A stretch of DNA of 64,000 bases from Prorocentrum cordatum (GCA_963575745.1 CAUYUJ010020697.1:88098-152097), one strand, 5' to 3'; positions 41,760-53,702 are shown, counted from the stretch's first letter. Numbers and translations are program-made. Notes: generated by a model not told the origin, from the letters alone.

Positions 41760-42780
41760 TCTAAAAAAAATAAACTCTACCCCCCCCCCCTGGCGATATC
41801 GCCCCCCTTTCGGGTATGTAAATCACATACGATTCTGACCACATGTCCATCCTAAATATGAAATCGCAATGCCCAGGCCAACCAGTATACCCTCCTGAGG
41901 TTCCTTTATACAAAACACTATGCGGTGACAATTTTGGTTCTAGCATAACATTTTTTTCGCGAGCCCCTTTCAAACAACGGGACGAAGTGCACACGCGCGC
42001 GTCGTCGCGCGCGCATGCCGCAATCCTTCAAAAACCTTCGGTGCCGGAAAGATTTCGCAATCGAATTTCCAAAAAACATACAAAAACACCTGGTTTCGTA
42101 ACACTGATTTGCTAAAAAAGCTTCCGCGCGAGCTCTTGCGAAATCTTACGAACAAGATTTTCACAACATGCTATCAAACGGGCGTCGCGCGCGCATGTCG
42201 AAATCTGTCGAACGCCCTTGCGCGTGTGCCGTCGAGAGAATCCTCTGCAAAAAACGGGACGAAATGCAGACGCGCGCGTCGTCGCGCGCATACGCCGAAA
42301 TTTGTCAAAACCCATCGGTTTCGGAAGGATTTCAAAAAATCGCACGTCCAAAAAAACAGCAAAAACAGAAGGTTTCGCAACACAGAGTTTCAACAAAAGT
42401 GTGCGCGCGCGCTCTTGCGGCGTCGTCGTCGTCGGCGTCGTCGTCGTCGCCGTCCTCCCTCCTCCCACGTCGTCGTCCTCGCCGTCGCCTACGTCGTCCT
42501 GTGTCTTTCCTCGTGTTCGTCGTCGTCGTCCTCTTTGGCGTCGTGGTCGTTTCCGTCGTCGTTGTCGCCGTGGTCGTCCTTCCTCCTCCTCTCTCGTCGT
42601 CGTCGTCGTCGTCCGTCGTCGGCGTCTCGTCGTCGTCCCTCCTATTTCGTCGCCGTCGTCGTCGTCGTTGTCGTCGTCGTCTCGTCGTCGTCTTCCCTCC
42701 TCCTACGTCGTTGTCGTCGTCGGCGTCGCCGCCCTTCTTCCGTCTTCGTCGTTCGCGTCGTCGCCGTCCTCCCTCCTCCC

Positions 42781-42811
<31 letters not shown>

Positions 42812-43090
42812 TGTCGCCGTCGTCGTCCTCCCTCCTCCCTCGTCGTCGTCTTCGCTGGCGACGTCGTCGTCGTCTTCGTCGTCGTCGGCGTCGGCCGTCT
42901 TGCTTCTCCGGCCTTCTTGGGGCGCTCTTGAGACGCCCCCGAGGGCTCCAACACGACCCCGGAGCGATATCTGTGCTCGGTCCCGCATGGGTTTTGCAAA
43001 CCAAGTTGCGCGTGGGTGGGTGGGACGATTGCGCGAACAGTGGAGTTGACAACTTCAAGTTCGGCACGCGATTGATTCTCCTTTTTAAAA
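41760..43090 (+). repeat. Complex repeat R, copy 4 (about 1.33 kb)
   Basis: Begins CTACCCCCCC-CTGGCGATAT and GGGTATGTAAATCACATA; two GCGCGCGTCGTCGCGCGC subunits (about 41995 and 42275). The ORF segment is replaced by a GTC tract (42417-42895). Ends with TTTTGCAAACCAAGTTGCGC near 42990. Confidence 0.85.
42417..42897. repeat. (GTC)n microsatellite in repeat R
   Basis: GTC/GCC/CTC degenerate tract about 480 bp long. Confidence 0.9.
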
Positions 43091-44290
43091 GCAGAATAAG
43101 ATCTACCCCCCTACCCAGCGTTATCGGTCCCCTTTTCGGGTATGTAAATCACATATGATTATGACCACATGTCCATCCTAAATATGAAACCGCAATGTCC
43201 TAGGCCAGTCGGTATTCCCCCCGTGAGGTTTCCTTGAAAAAAACCATATACGGTGACAAGTTTTGCTCAAACATAGAATTTGTTTCACGAATCCCTTGCA
43301 AAAATGAAACGAATTTCACACGCGCGCGTCGTCGCGCGCGCATACCGAAATCCTTCAAAAACCTTCGGTGTCGGAGGGATTTCGCAATCGAGTTTCCCAA
43401 AAAACATACAAAAACACATGGTTTCGCAACACGGATCTGCTAAAAAAAAATCGCGCGAGCTCTTGCGAGATCTTAGGAAAACCATGGGTGTTTCAAGATT
43501 TTCACAACATGCTATTAAACGGGTTTCGCGCGCGCATGTCGAAATCTGTCGAACGCACTTGCGCGTGTTCTGTCGCGAGAATCCTCTGCAAAAAAAGGGA
43601 CGACGTGCACACGCGCGCGTCGTCGCGCGCGTATGCCGAAATCCTTCAAAACCCATCGGTTTCGGAAGGATTTCAAAATCGTGTCCAAAAAACCTACACA
43701 AACCCTAGGTCTCGCAACACGGATTTTCAACAAAAGCGTGCGCGCGCGCTCTTGCGTCGTCGGGGTCTTCCTTCCTCCCTCGTCGTTGTCGTCGTCGGCG
43801 TCGCCGTCCTTCCTCCTTCTTCGTCGTTCGCGTCGTCGCCGTCCTCCCTCCTCCCTCGTCGTTGTCGTCGTTGTCGTCGTTGTCTCCGTCGTCGTCCTCC
43901 CTCCTCCCTCGTCGTCGTCTTCGTTGGCGACGTCGGCGTCGTCGTCGTCGTCGTCGTTGTCTTCGTCGTCGTCGTCGTCGGCGTCGTCGGCGTCGTCGTC
44001 GTCGTTGTCATCGTCGTCGTCGTCGGCGTCGTCGTCGGTGTCGTCGTCGTCGTGGTCGCTGTCGTCGTCGAAGTCGTTGGAAACGTCGTCGGTGTCGTCG
44101 TCGTCGGTGTCGGCGGCGCCGTCGTAGTCGTTGTCGTCGTCGTCGTCGGCGTCGGTGTCGTGGCCAATTGCCATATGGTGCCTACCGTCACGGCCTTGTC
44201 TTAAGAGGTCTTGCGACCAAGTTGCGGGTGGGAGAGTGGGGTGTTTGCGCGGGCAGTGGAGAGGACAGCTTCAAGACGGTCAAACTGGAC
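43091..44290 (+). repeat. Complex repeat R, copy 5 (tandem to copy 4)
   Basis: Same start (GTTATCGGTCCCCTTTTCGG, GGGTATGTAAATCACATATG), same subunits and a GTC tract (43748-44160). Ends GACCAAGTTGCGGGTGGG. Copies 4 and 5 are direct tandem copies. Confidence 0.85.
43748..44160. repeat. (GTC)n microsatellite in repeat R
   Basis: GTC with GTT and GGC variants. Confidence 0.9.
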
Positions 44291-44539
44291 TAAACAACAT
44301 AGATTGCACCACGCATGTTCTCTTTCTCTCGAACGGGGTATTTGCCCCCCCTTTGCGCAACACACTACTGTGCAGTTGAGTTTGCCTCATAATTCATCTT
44401 TCTTGTGAAACTAGAGCACCCCAAGGGATACCCCCATCACCCCTCTGCCGAATAAGACCATACGCGCACACCCGCTGATCCCGAAACACGAAGTTGCAGC
44501 AACCCCCAATCCCCTGCAGCACAAGCGACTAAATCCGCA
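44291..44539. other. Spacer, no gene seen
   Basis: Short ATTGCACCACGCATG unit, then unremarkable sequence. Confidence 0.35.
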
Positions 44540-45330
44540 CGCGCGCGTCGTCGCGCGCGCACGTCGCAATCTTCCAAAACAGCCGCAAGTATCGCACGGA
44601 TGTCAACATCGAGGTTCCCAGGAACGTGCGCAAACCATCATTGCCAATATCAAACTTTAAAACAAGCGCGCGTTATTGAGGATGCTCCTGAGAAAAATGC
44701 CCATCGGTTTCGTCACATGAAACTACGCGGGCCTCTCGCGCGCGCTCGATGAACTCATTTGATCGCCCTTGCGCGCCTGCGGGGAAGAGGGGGGGACCAC
44801 GAGCCCTGTCAATTAATCCAATGCGGGCCACGCGCGCGCGTCGGCCGCGCGCGCAGGTCGAAGTCCAAGGCCTTCATCAGAGACGCCTGGACATCATCAC
44901 CATCAGCATCACCATCACTGGCGTGACCAACATCGGCGAAGCCATTGGCCGTGCCGTCGTCATCGGCACAGCAATCATCACCATCACCGCTGTTAGCATC
45001 ATCGTTTCAACACTTGCCGACGTCACCGTAATACCGCGCCCGCCTGGGCCACCGACCCGCACAAAAGTGCCCACGCGCCAGCGCAGCCTGTGGGACGCGC
45101 TGGGCAGCTCCCGCAAGTCAGCGCAACAGCGGCCGCGACGGCTGTGCCACACAAGGTGGCCGCTCTGCGCGCGAGCTTGCGCGTGCTAGTGCGCGGCCGC
45201 AGATATGCGCCAGCCAACGCCGAGCAGTCATCGCAACCGCCGCCTGTGCTTCACAAGCCACGTTGCTGGCGGGTGGGTGGGCGGGATGGTTGCCCGAACA
45301 CTGGGGTTGACAACTCCAGGCTCTTCAAAG
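44540..45330 (+). repeat. Complex repeat R, copy 6
   Basis: GCGCGCGTCGTCGCGCGCGC subunit at 44540, hydrophobic segment (about 44900-45050, GVTNIGEAIGRAVVIGTAII), CCAACGCCGAGCAGTCATCG and GTTGCTGGCGGGTGGGTGGG. Confidence 0.8.
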
Positions 45331-45535
45331 TTATATGCAACACATATATTGTACAGAATGGCTGGCACCACAGACATTGCTCCACATATGTACATGCCAA
45401 TGGAACGTATACGCATAATGTCTGGCACCGCATATATTGCACCAGCACGTTGAACTACAGAGGTTGCACCATAGCTGTATACGTCTATATACTCCGTTCA
45501 TACAGAGAATTCGAATCCCCCCCGAATTAACGATC
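45331..45535. repeat. ATTGCACCAC-type units, short block
   Basis: Units such as CATATATTGCACCAGCACG, ending near CGAATCCCCCC. Confidence 0.6.
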
Positions 45536-45539
45536 CCCC

Positions 45540-46720
45540 CTCGAAATATGAAAAATTACAATTCCGCCCCATCGTCCATCCGAAAAATGAACTCGTACCA
45601 TCCCAGCCGAACCAGTATCGACCGCTTACCCCCGCTAGCCGTTGCAAAACAAACTATGCGCGCACTTTCGTTCATAGAAACAATATTCAATAATCCCGTG
45701 CAGCACATATGACGAAGTGCGCGCGCGCGTCGTCACGAGCGCGTGCCAAAATCCTTGGGAACAAAACCATCGTTTTCGAAAGGATTTCAACAGCGAGCGT
45801 CACGGAAAAAAACACATAGGCTTACATCAAGAACTCGCAAGAAAAATGTGCGCCCGCGCTCTGGGGAATTATTTGGAAAACCCGGGGCTTCCAACATTTT
45901 CATAATGTGCTTCCAAAGTGGCCTCTCGCGCGCGTGTCGAAAACGTTCGAACGCCATTGCGCGCGCGCTGCCGCAAGAGTCCCATTGCAAACAACAAGAG
46001 GAAACGCACACGTGCGCGTCGTCTCTTGCGGTGTCGTGCGGATGTCAAAATCGAGTGCCCCGGCAACATGCAACAACACGCGGCGTTGCAACATCAATGT
46101 TCCCAAAACCTGCGCTCGTGCCCGTGCGGATTCTTAAGTAAACCATCGGCTTTCGAATGTTGTCATCACATTCTGCCAGACGGGCCTCTCGCGCCACATG
46201 TCGAACCTATTCGAACGCATTTGCGCGCGTGCTGGGGGAAAGAAAGGGGGGGCACGATCCGTGCCAAATAAAACCACGCGGGCGAATTGCGCTCGTCGGC
46301 CGCACGCGCATGTCGAACTCCTTCAAAAACCTTCATCGCCGACGCGTTGACATCGTCATCGTCATCGACGGGCGTGATCAAGATCGGCGCCGTCATTGGC
46401 CCTGCCGTCGTCATCGCCACCTTCGTCACAATCGCTACTCTCATAATCGTGTCTACCCTTGTCGGCGTCGCCATACTACCGCGCCCGCCCAAATCACCGA
46501 CTCGCACTGACATGCCCGCCGGGACGTGCCCAGCTGTCAGCACCACCGCGGCCGCGCCAGTCGCGCCAAACTATCTGGCCGCTGTGCGCGCGAGCATGCG
46601 CGGGCTAGCGCGGCCGCAGCGACGCACGAGCCAACGCCAAGAATCATCGCAATCGCCGCCGCATGGATTTTGCAAACCAAGCTGCGGGTGGGTGGGTGGG
46701 ATGTTTGCAAGAGCATGGAA
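45540..46720 (+). repeat. Complex repeat R, copy 7
   Basis: Same subunits (GCGCGCGTCGTCACGAGCGC, CGCGTGTCGAAAACGTTCGA). The hydrophobic segment (about 46365-46500, GVIKIGAVIGPAVVIATFVT) is shifted out of frame with the MSNSFKNLH start. Its VAPN end reads through because TAG is TAT. Marker TTTTGCAAACCAAGCTGCGG near 46670. Confidence 0.85.
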
Positions 46721-46739
46721 GGTGGCCAAACGCGGTGCA

Positions 46740-47365
46740 GGGTAGTCAATGTCACAACCTGAATTGTACCACAAAGATTGCGCTACATAGATTGCTGCGT
46801 ACAGGTTGCACAACAGATATGGCTAGAGGCAGACTGGTTGGGGCACATGCTGGCTAACATGAATATGCACGCGCCAACGTCTTCGGTAAGGGGTCCAGGA
46901 TCTGGGCTTACGGGCTTTCCTGGGCGCTGTTGGGGCTGATAGGTGCTCTCGTAGCAGCGCGCGTACTTTCTCCAGAGGCCTCGGGAGCGAGGTTTGAACT
47001 TACTCCTTCCACACTGTCTGAAGACGGTCGAGCTGCTCATCCTGGAGCAAAATTGGGCGCCCCTTGGGCCGTCGTGGAAGCCCTGGGGGCTGGCACAGGA
47101 GACCAAACTAATCTAAACAAATCCGTGCCCCCAATGGTTGACCATAATCGCCTTTTCGGTTTTAATCGCGCCTCGCGGGACGGCTGCACCGTATCTGCCG
47201 ACCTCGCTCGCAATTCTCGGACGGTCTCCGCATCCCCAAAGATAGGGTTCGGCACCATTCAAACCTATAGCGTACTTGCAATCATCCGCATCAGTCTCAT
47301 CCATGCTCGATCGATCCTGCTCACTCCTTCCTTCTGCCAAATGCCTTGTCCCTCCTTCCCCCCTC
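46740..47365. other. Unique-looking island with competing frames
   Basis: A few ATTGCACCA units (46760-46815), then about 500 bp of non-repetitive sequence. It is open on the plus strand (46930-47472) and in minus-strand frames (47113-47340, 46783-47106), and all have protein-like composition. I cannot decide which, if any, is real; no motif recognised. Confidence 0.3.
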
Positions 47366-47379
47366 CAAGCTCATCTCTC

Positions 47380-47724
47380 GTTCCTCCTCCTCCTCCTCCT
47401 CCTCCTCCGCCTCCTTCTCCTCCTCATTGTCTTCATCCTTCTCTCTTCGCGCCCTCCCCCATTCACATCTGATCTCCCTCCTCGTACCCCCTTCTCAGAC
47501 CACTTGCAAGTGCATGCATGCACGGGGTTGTACGAGCACGACGGAAAGTCCTTCTCTTCCCCCTCCTCCTCCTCCTCCTCATCATCCTCCTCCTCCTTAG
47601 CATTGCTCCTTCCCACCACCATGTCAGTATAACTGGAAGCATACACCTAATAAACATAACCAGCATGAGCATCGTCAACATCCTCATCCTCATCCTCATC
47701 CTCATCCTCATCCTCATCCTCATA

Positions 47725-47776
<52 letters not shown>

Positions 47777-48010
47777 GCACCATCAGCATCACCATCATCA
47801 TGATCATCCTCATCATCATGAGCAGCATCATCATGACCCTCATCATCAGCAGCAGCATCATCATCATCAACAGCATCATCAGCATCGACTCATGAGAGTG
47901 TGGGGTTGCCGAACGGTCTAGTCTCATCTCGTCCATGAACACGCGTTTCAATGGTGGGGACATCCCTCCTCCTCCTCCTCCTCCTCCTCCTCCTCCTCCT
48001 TCCTCCTTCC
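47380..48010. repeat. TCC, ATCCTC and CAT microsatellite cluster
   Basis: (TCC)n at 47383-47425, 47560-47600 and 47965-48010; ATCCTC at 47680-47725; CAT/CAG at 47725-47890. Confidence 0.9.
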
Positions 48011-48209
48011 TCCTCACTGGGCCGCTGACTCGCGCGGGTCTCCTGTCGTCCGTCATCAGGCGGTCTGCAGTCGGCGGCGTCGTCGTGACGATCATGTGGC
48101 CGCCCTCGCGCGGGCGACCCCCCCCCACTTGCCCCCTCCGACCGAATCGGGGGGGGGGGGAGGGGCGGCGAGGAGGGCGGGAAGGACGGGGAACACGACA
48201 GGTGCGAGG

Positions 48210-48511
48210 ATCAGGTCGGGCCTGTCCTCCTACAGGGGGGCTTTGGACGAAAAGTATGAAATTGTTAAACAAAAAACTCCAAAATTGACAGACATGATTA
48301 AAAAACACTGTTTGAAGGAACATATGTGTATATATACATGGTTTTTGTTTTACAAACTGTTTGAAGAAACTGTTTGAACAAAAAGCGTTCTGAAGAAACA
48401 TCTGTTTAAAACAAATAACGTTTGAAGAAACATATGTATCCATATATATATACAAATATATATGTAGATATGTATGTAACGATCTGTTTCACGATGGACA
48501 GGCCCGACGCA
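48210..48511. mobile_element. TIR element, family A, copy 5 (302 bp)
   Basis: Left end AGGTCGGGCCTGTCCTCCTA, right end GGACAGGCCCGACGCA. Perfect 8-bp repeats GTGCGAGG outside (48202-48209, 48512-48519). The interior has tandem TGTTTGAAGAAAC and ATATATAC text. Confidence 0.85.
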
Positions 48512-48589
48512 GTGCGAGGAGGGCGGGCGACGGGACGCAGGACGACGCGCCAGAGCGCACCAGGCGCCTCCTGCTCGGGGGGGCGCACG

Positions 48590-48591
<2 letters not shown>

Positions 48592-48631
<40 letters not shown>

Positions 48632-48643
48632 CACACACACACA
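48592..48643. repeat. (CA)n microsatellite
   Basis: CA with two CG interruptions. Confidence 0.95.
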
Positions 48644-48656
48644 ATGATCAATAGCG

Positions 48657-48818
48657 TTAAGTCGGGCCTGTCCTCATACAGGGGGATCTTGGACGAACAA
48701 CAGTAAAAGATACTCACAAAAAAAACCCAAGCGGAAAAGAATGCTCCCAAAATCGTTCCCAGACCATGTTTTTACTATCTTTGAATATTCCTCCTGCAGA
48801 GGGACGTGCCCGACTGAT
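48657..48818. mobile_element. TIR element, family A, copy 6 (162 bp)
   Basis: Left end TTAAGTCGGGCCTGTCCTCA, right end GAGGGACGTGCCCGACTGAT. Flanks CAATAGCG (48649-48656) and CCACAGCG (48819-48826) agree at 6 of 8 positions. Confidence 0.8.
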
Positions 48819-48826
48819 CCACAGCG

Positions 48827-49620
48827 CAGGCCTGCCCCGCACAGCGCGGCGCCCCGCCCCGGCTGGCCCGCGCGGCCGGGCCCCGGGAAGAGGCGTCCGC
48901 CACGAAGCCGCCGCCGCGGAGGAGCGGCCAGCATACTCCAAAAATCCCTTACTCTCTTGCACAGCTGTGCCCCAGAGCTCGGACCTCTCTATTTTCGTTC
49001 GTCGCCGTCGCTCGTGCGTTCGTCGTTCGTTGGTGCAAGAGCCAGGGCACGCGTGCCACTTGTGAATCGACCCCCCCCCTGAAAAACCAGACCCCCCTCC
49101 AAGTGCGACCTGATATTCCGGACCCCCCTCTTCGACGGGGCGCCTTCATAGACCGGACCCCCGAAGCCCCAATCCAAAGAGAGCGCCCTGATAAACCGGA
49201 CCCCCCAATTACAAAAAAGGCGCCTTAAAGAACCGGACCCGGGGGACGATGAATAAGGGGTTTGGAGTACGGGCTTCTCAGAACAGACGACAGAAAATCC
49301 ACCCCGAGAATAACCACCCCGACACGCGGAGCCGTTTAGTAAGCGCACCCAGAGAAGGAAGCAGACAGGGCAGGGCTGTTTATAGTAAACGCCCAGGGCC
49401 GTCCATGCTTGGTGTGGGAACGTCGCGCTTCCCGTAGCAAAGAAAACCAGCGAAACCCAGGGCACCCTGGAGGCAAGTCGGGTCTTTCTTCGCGCGGGCT
49501 TCCGCTGTACGCGCGGGGCCCGCGCCTCGCCGCGTGGCCCTGCTGCTCGCGACGGTGCGGCCGCAGACGCAGGCCCAGCGCGGCGGCCTTGCCAAAACGA
49601 GACAAGGCAGGCCGTGGGCA
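48827..49620. other. No gene assigned; short minisatellite
   Basis: 49070-49235 holds about five degenerate 40-60 bp units with AACCGGACCCCCC-type cores. The rest is unremarkable. Confidence 0.45.
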
Positions 49621-49622
49621 CA

Positions 49623-49995
49623 TCCTCCTCCTCCTCCTCCATCCTCCCTCCTCCTCCTCCTCCTCCTCCTCCTCCTCCTCCTCCTCCTCCTCCTCCTCCT
49701 CCTCCTCCTCCTCCTCCTCCTCCTCCTCCTCCTCCTCCTCCTCCTCCTCCTCTCCTCCTCCTCCTCCTCCTCCTCCTCCTCCTCCTCCTCCTCCTCCTCC
49801 TCCTCCTCCTCCTCCCTCCTCCTCCCCTCCTCCCTCCTCCTCCTCCTCCTCCTCCTCCTCCTCCTCCTCTCCTCCTCCTCCTCCTCCTCCTCCTCCTCCT
49901 CCTCCTCCTCCTCCTCCTCCTCCTCCTCCTCCTCCTCCTCCTCCGTCCTCTTCCCTCCTCCGTCCTCCTTCGTCCTCTCCTCCTCCTCCGCCGCC
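49623..49995. repeat. (TCC)n microsatellite, about 370 bp
   Basis: The longest pyrimidine tract of the window, nearly pure TCC. The neighbouring 370-400 aa frames are extensions of this tract. Confidence 0.97.
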
Positions 49996-50204
49996 CAGCC
50001 GGGCGTCGGGCGTCGCAGGCTGGCCGCCGTCCTCGCGGCCATGCTGGCCCTGCCTGCTGGTCCTCGCTGGACCGGCTCCAGTCGGCAATGATAACGAAGT
50101 TCCGGAGGGCCCGGGGGGGAGGGACGCAGTTGCGGCGAGAGTCGCCCGTGTAACCACAGGGAGGAGAGGTGCATCGAGGAACGAGAAACCACATACACGC
50201 AAAC

Positions 50205-50345
50205 TGTTAGGTTTCCGCGCGGACTTCTTGGATCCGCGCCGGACCCCCCTCTCTGGCGCGCGGAGTTTGCCAGGAGCGGCGCTGGAGGCGCCGCTGGGGG
50301 GGGCCCGGCGCGGATCCGAGAAATCCGCGCGGAACCGCGGAAAAA
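50205..50345. mobile_element. Foldback element, family B, copy 3
   Basis: Left GGTTTCCGCGCGGACTTCTT and GGATCCGCGCC, right GGCGCGGATCCGAGAAATCC and GCGCGGAACC. GC-rich centre with GGCGGCGCTGG-type hairpin. Confidence 0.75.
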
Positions 50346-50742
50346 TCATCTTCTTCGACTGGTGGAGCTGGCGGGGCGCACCAGTGACAAAGTCGTCCTC
50401 GCGGCCCTGCAAGCTCTCCATCGTGCCTGTCAAGCTGCCAATTGGCCCGAAGGCAGGACGACGGCCGGGACTGCGGGACCCTGGATGCCCTTGTGGGGCG
50501 GTTATCCCCCTTTTTCCCTAGAGCAGGTTCGTGCCGTGTCGACCCTGGCGTTGGTTCCTGACACCGCGCTGGATCGTTCAACCTTGAACGATCGGCCGTC
50601 TCCGCAACGTCCAATCGTTCAACATCGACCGATTCTGGGCCGCCGTCGGCGTTCAACGTTGAACGTCGGCGCTGGGGTCGCCGCCAGTCCACACGACGCA
50701 AACCTACCTTAGAACAAGGGACGGGTTTCGTCGAGCTGCATG
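50346..50742. other. GTTCAAC palindrome cluster, no gene
   Basis: 50570-50665 contains GATCGTTCAACCTTGAACGATC-type inverted pairs (10-bp arms GATCGTTCAA) and GGCGTTCAACGTTGAACGTC. No gene seen around it. Confidence 0.5.
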
Positions 50743-51152
50743 TCATAGACCTGACCCCATGACCCCCGAAGCTCCCGCAGCTACAGACGAAGTAGTCCCC
50801 GCTGCGGGCCAGGAAAGCACTCTTCCTGGACGGAAGCGCCAAGCCCAAGGAGAGACCTTGTCGCGCCAGGGAGGGGGCGACCAGGTGGGCGATGTGGGCG
50901 GCGAGGCAGGCTTGGTGGCAGTTGCCAATGCTGCCTTGCAGAGCCTTGTACTGACGTCCAGAGACGTGACGGACCAAGAGGTGGTGCATGTGCCTGGGCG
51001 AGGTGCTCCAAGGTCCGAGCCAAACGCCGGCACAATGGCGGCCGCTGATGGCTGGCGGGTTGTTTGGGAAGAGAGCGGCCGCCAAACGGTAAACCAGCTC
51101 TCCCCCGCCGACCGCAGGCAGGGCGGTAACGCACACACGCACACACACACAC

Positions 51153-51184
<32 letters not shown>

Positions 51185-51406
51185 GCGCACACACACACAC
51201 ACACGCACACTGCTCCATCCGACGGGCCAGTGCGCACAACGTGATCGATCGCAAAGCCACCCCTCTGGGGCCATCTCCGGGTCCGAATGATGGCACAGGG
51301 AAGCGAGCATTGGGCGAAGGCATTGTGTGTGATCACAAAACAGATGACCCAGGGCTTGCACATACATGCGCACGCACGCACGTACATGCACATAGGCACC
51401 TGGCAA
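50743..51406 (-). other. Possible protein-coding stretch interrupted by (CA)n
   Basis: One minus frame reads protein-like on both sides of the CA array: HLFCDHTQCLRPMLASLCHH (about 51340), then after the repeat ALFPNNPPAISGRHCAGVWL, HHLLVRHVSGRQYKALQGSI and RSGDYFVCSCGSFGGHG (to about 50755). The other two minus frames and one plus frame are also open, so this is weak. No family recognised. Confidence 0.25.
51130..51222. repeat. (CA)n microsatellite
   Basis: CA with CG interruptions. Confidence 0.95.
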
Positions 51407-51735
51407 GCATCACCATCCAGCTCCAACTTTGACGTCATGAGGCGACGCAGACAAATCAAAAACTGAACCAGCAAACCGATTCACATAGTATGTACAAACT
51501 TCTCACTGCAGCCACAGCTAGACTGGCTGCAGGTAAGGAACAGAACTGGTGTGATCGTCGTTCTGGTGGGAAGGAGAAGCCATCTATGCATATCCGCCAC
51601 CGTGCCGCTGTGGCAAGAAGCGGCGCGTCCACAGGATTTTGCCTTATCCCTTAAGCCTCAGTCCTCAATCCTGAAGATGTTTACGGGGCCCCGACCCAAA
51701 CATGCCAAATCTCTTGGGACTCCCCGCGCCTTATC
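51407..51735. other. No gene seen
   Basis: Unremarkable sequence before the satellite. Confidence 0.35.
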
Positions 51736-52339
51736 GCATTGCTTTTGCGGGTCTATGAGTGCCCCGAGACAGGCGAAGAGGGTCCCGAGATGCCCCCAAG
51801 ACACTCCAAGAGGGCCCCGAATCGCCAATCAATCAGTCCGAGACGCCCAAGATACCTTCAATCGGCAAAAAAGCGCCCAAGACGTCTCCAGAGGCCTCAG
51901 AGACCCTTCCCAAGAAGGCCCCAACATGCTGAAACCGCGAATTTCCCTGGGGTGTTTCAATTTTCTGTGGGTCTGCCACGTTTCGAGCCTCCGACGCTCC
52001 AAGACGTCCCAAAAGTCCCCCAGGACCGCTCCAAGACGGCCCAGGAGGCCCCCAAGAGGGCCCCAAGACGGCCCAAGAGGAACAACATCCATGCCAGCAG
52101 TCCGAGAGGCACCCTGGAGGCGCTAAGATGCCCAAAAGAGACTCCAAGAGGCCCCCAAGACGACCCCACGAGGTCTCAAGAGGCCCCCCAGGAGGCCTGC
52201 AAGAGGCCCCAAGAGGCCTCGAAACAGCCACCCAGAGGCCTCAAAACTGCCTCCAGGATGCCCCGAGAGGCCTCGACGCGATCCTGACGAACAACCAAGA
52301 AGCCTCAGATCCACAACCCAGGAACGGTGGCGGGATGGG

Positions 52340-52490
52340 CCGAAGGCCATTCGATCCGCCGCCCCCTGTCGATTCATCGCAAGGGTGCCAAATTATATGG
52401 GTTTTGGTTTTAAGCTCTTTTTCCGAAAGAACTCCCCCTGGGGCTCTGGCGCGTCCCGCCGGCCACCCGGAAACTGCACAAGTCAATGCC
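52340..52490 (+). ncRNA. Hairpin module H, partial copy
   Basis: Starts at GATCCGCCGCCCCCTG, so it lacks hairpins 1 and the left arm of 2. Keeps CCCTGTCGA/TCGCAAGGG and the GAACTCCCCCTGGGG end. Classed as ncRNA only as a candidate. Confidence 0.3.
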
Positions 52491-53702
52491 TGTTCCGTCC
52501 CAAGATGGTCCCAAGACGGCCAAGATGGCCCATGATGGCCTCCAAGATGTCCCCGAGACAGCCAAAATGGCCTCCAAGACGGCGAAGGTGGCCCCAAGAT
52601 GCATCCAAGACGGCCCAAGATGGCCTCAAGATGGTCTAAGACGGCCCGAAAGGCCCGCAAGAGGCCTCCAAGACGGCCCAAGAGGCTTCCAAGAGGTCCT
52701 CCAGGAAGACCCGAAAAGGCCAAAATCATTAATTTCCCAGAAGCTTTTTGAAAGATTTTGGAATTTGCGCCTTTTCGGCTTTCCGACTGCCCAAGACGGC
52801 CCAAGAGGCCCCCAAGATCGGCCCAAGTGGCCTCCAAGACGGCCCCAAGAGGGCCCCAAGACGGCCCAAGAGGCCTCCAACACGCCCAAACTGGCCTCCA
52901 AGACGCCCAAAGTGGCCTCCAAGACGGCCCCGAAGCGCCCCAAGAGAGCCCCTAAGTCGGCCCAGAAAGGCCCCAAGACGGCTCCCGACGGCGTCAGACG
53001 TGCCAGGGACCCACCAAGATGGCCGAAGTTGGCTCAAAGCTGGCCCAAGACAGCCCAAGAGGCCCCCAAGAGGGCCTCCAGGAAGGCCAGAAGAGGCCAA
53101 ACACATTGATTGTTCTAAGGTTTTTGACGGATTTTGGCATTCGGCCTTCAGACGGCCCGAGACGGCCCAAGCGCCCCCAAAGATCGCCGAAAGATCACCC
53201 AAGAGGCCTCCACGATGGCCCCAGAACGGCCCAAGAGGGCCCCAAGACGGCCCCAAGAGGCTCCCAAGACGGCACAGGAGGCCCTTTAAGACGCCCAAGA
53301 TGGCCTCCAAGACGGCCCTGGAGGATTCCAAGAGGGCCCCAACTCGGCCCATAGAGGCCCCCCAAACGGCTTCCGACGGCGTCAGACGGACCAAGAGCCC
53401 ACCAAGACGGCCGAACATGGCCCTAAGATGGCCCAAGACGGCCCAAGAGGCCTCCAAGAGGGCCTCCAGGAAGGCCCGCAAAGGCCAAAATCATTGAGTT
53501 CCCATCGGTGTTTGAAAGATTGTGGCATTTGCTTTTTTTTCTGCCTTCCGACAGCCCGACACGGCCCAAGAGGCCCCCAAGACGGCCCAAGAGGTCTCCA
53601 AGACGCTCAAGGTGGCCTCCAAGACGGCCCAAGAGCCCTCCGAAACGTCCTCCAAGAAAGCCCGAAAGGGTCAAAATGGCCTCCAGACGGCCAAGATGAC
53701 CT

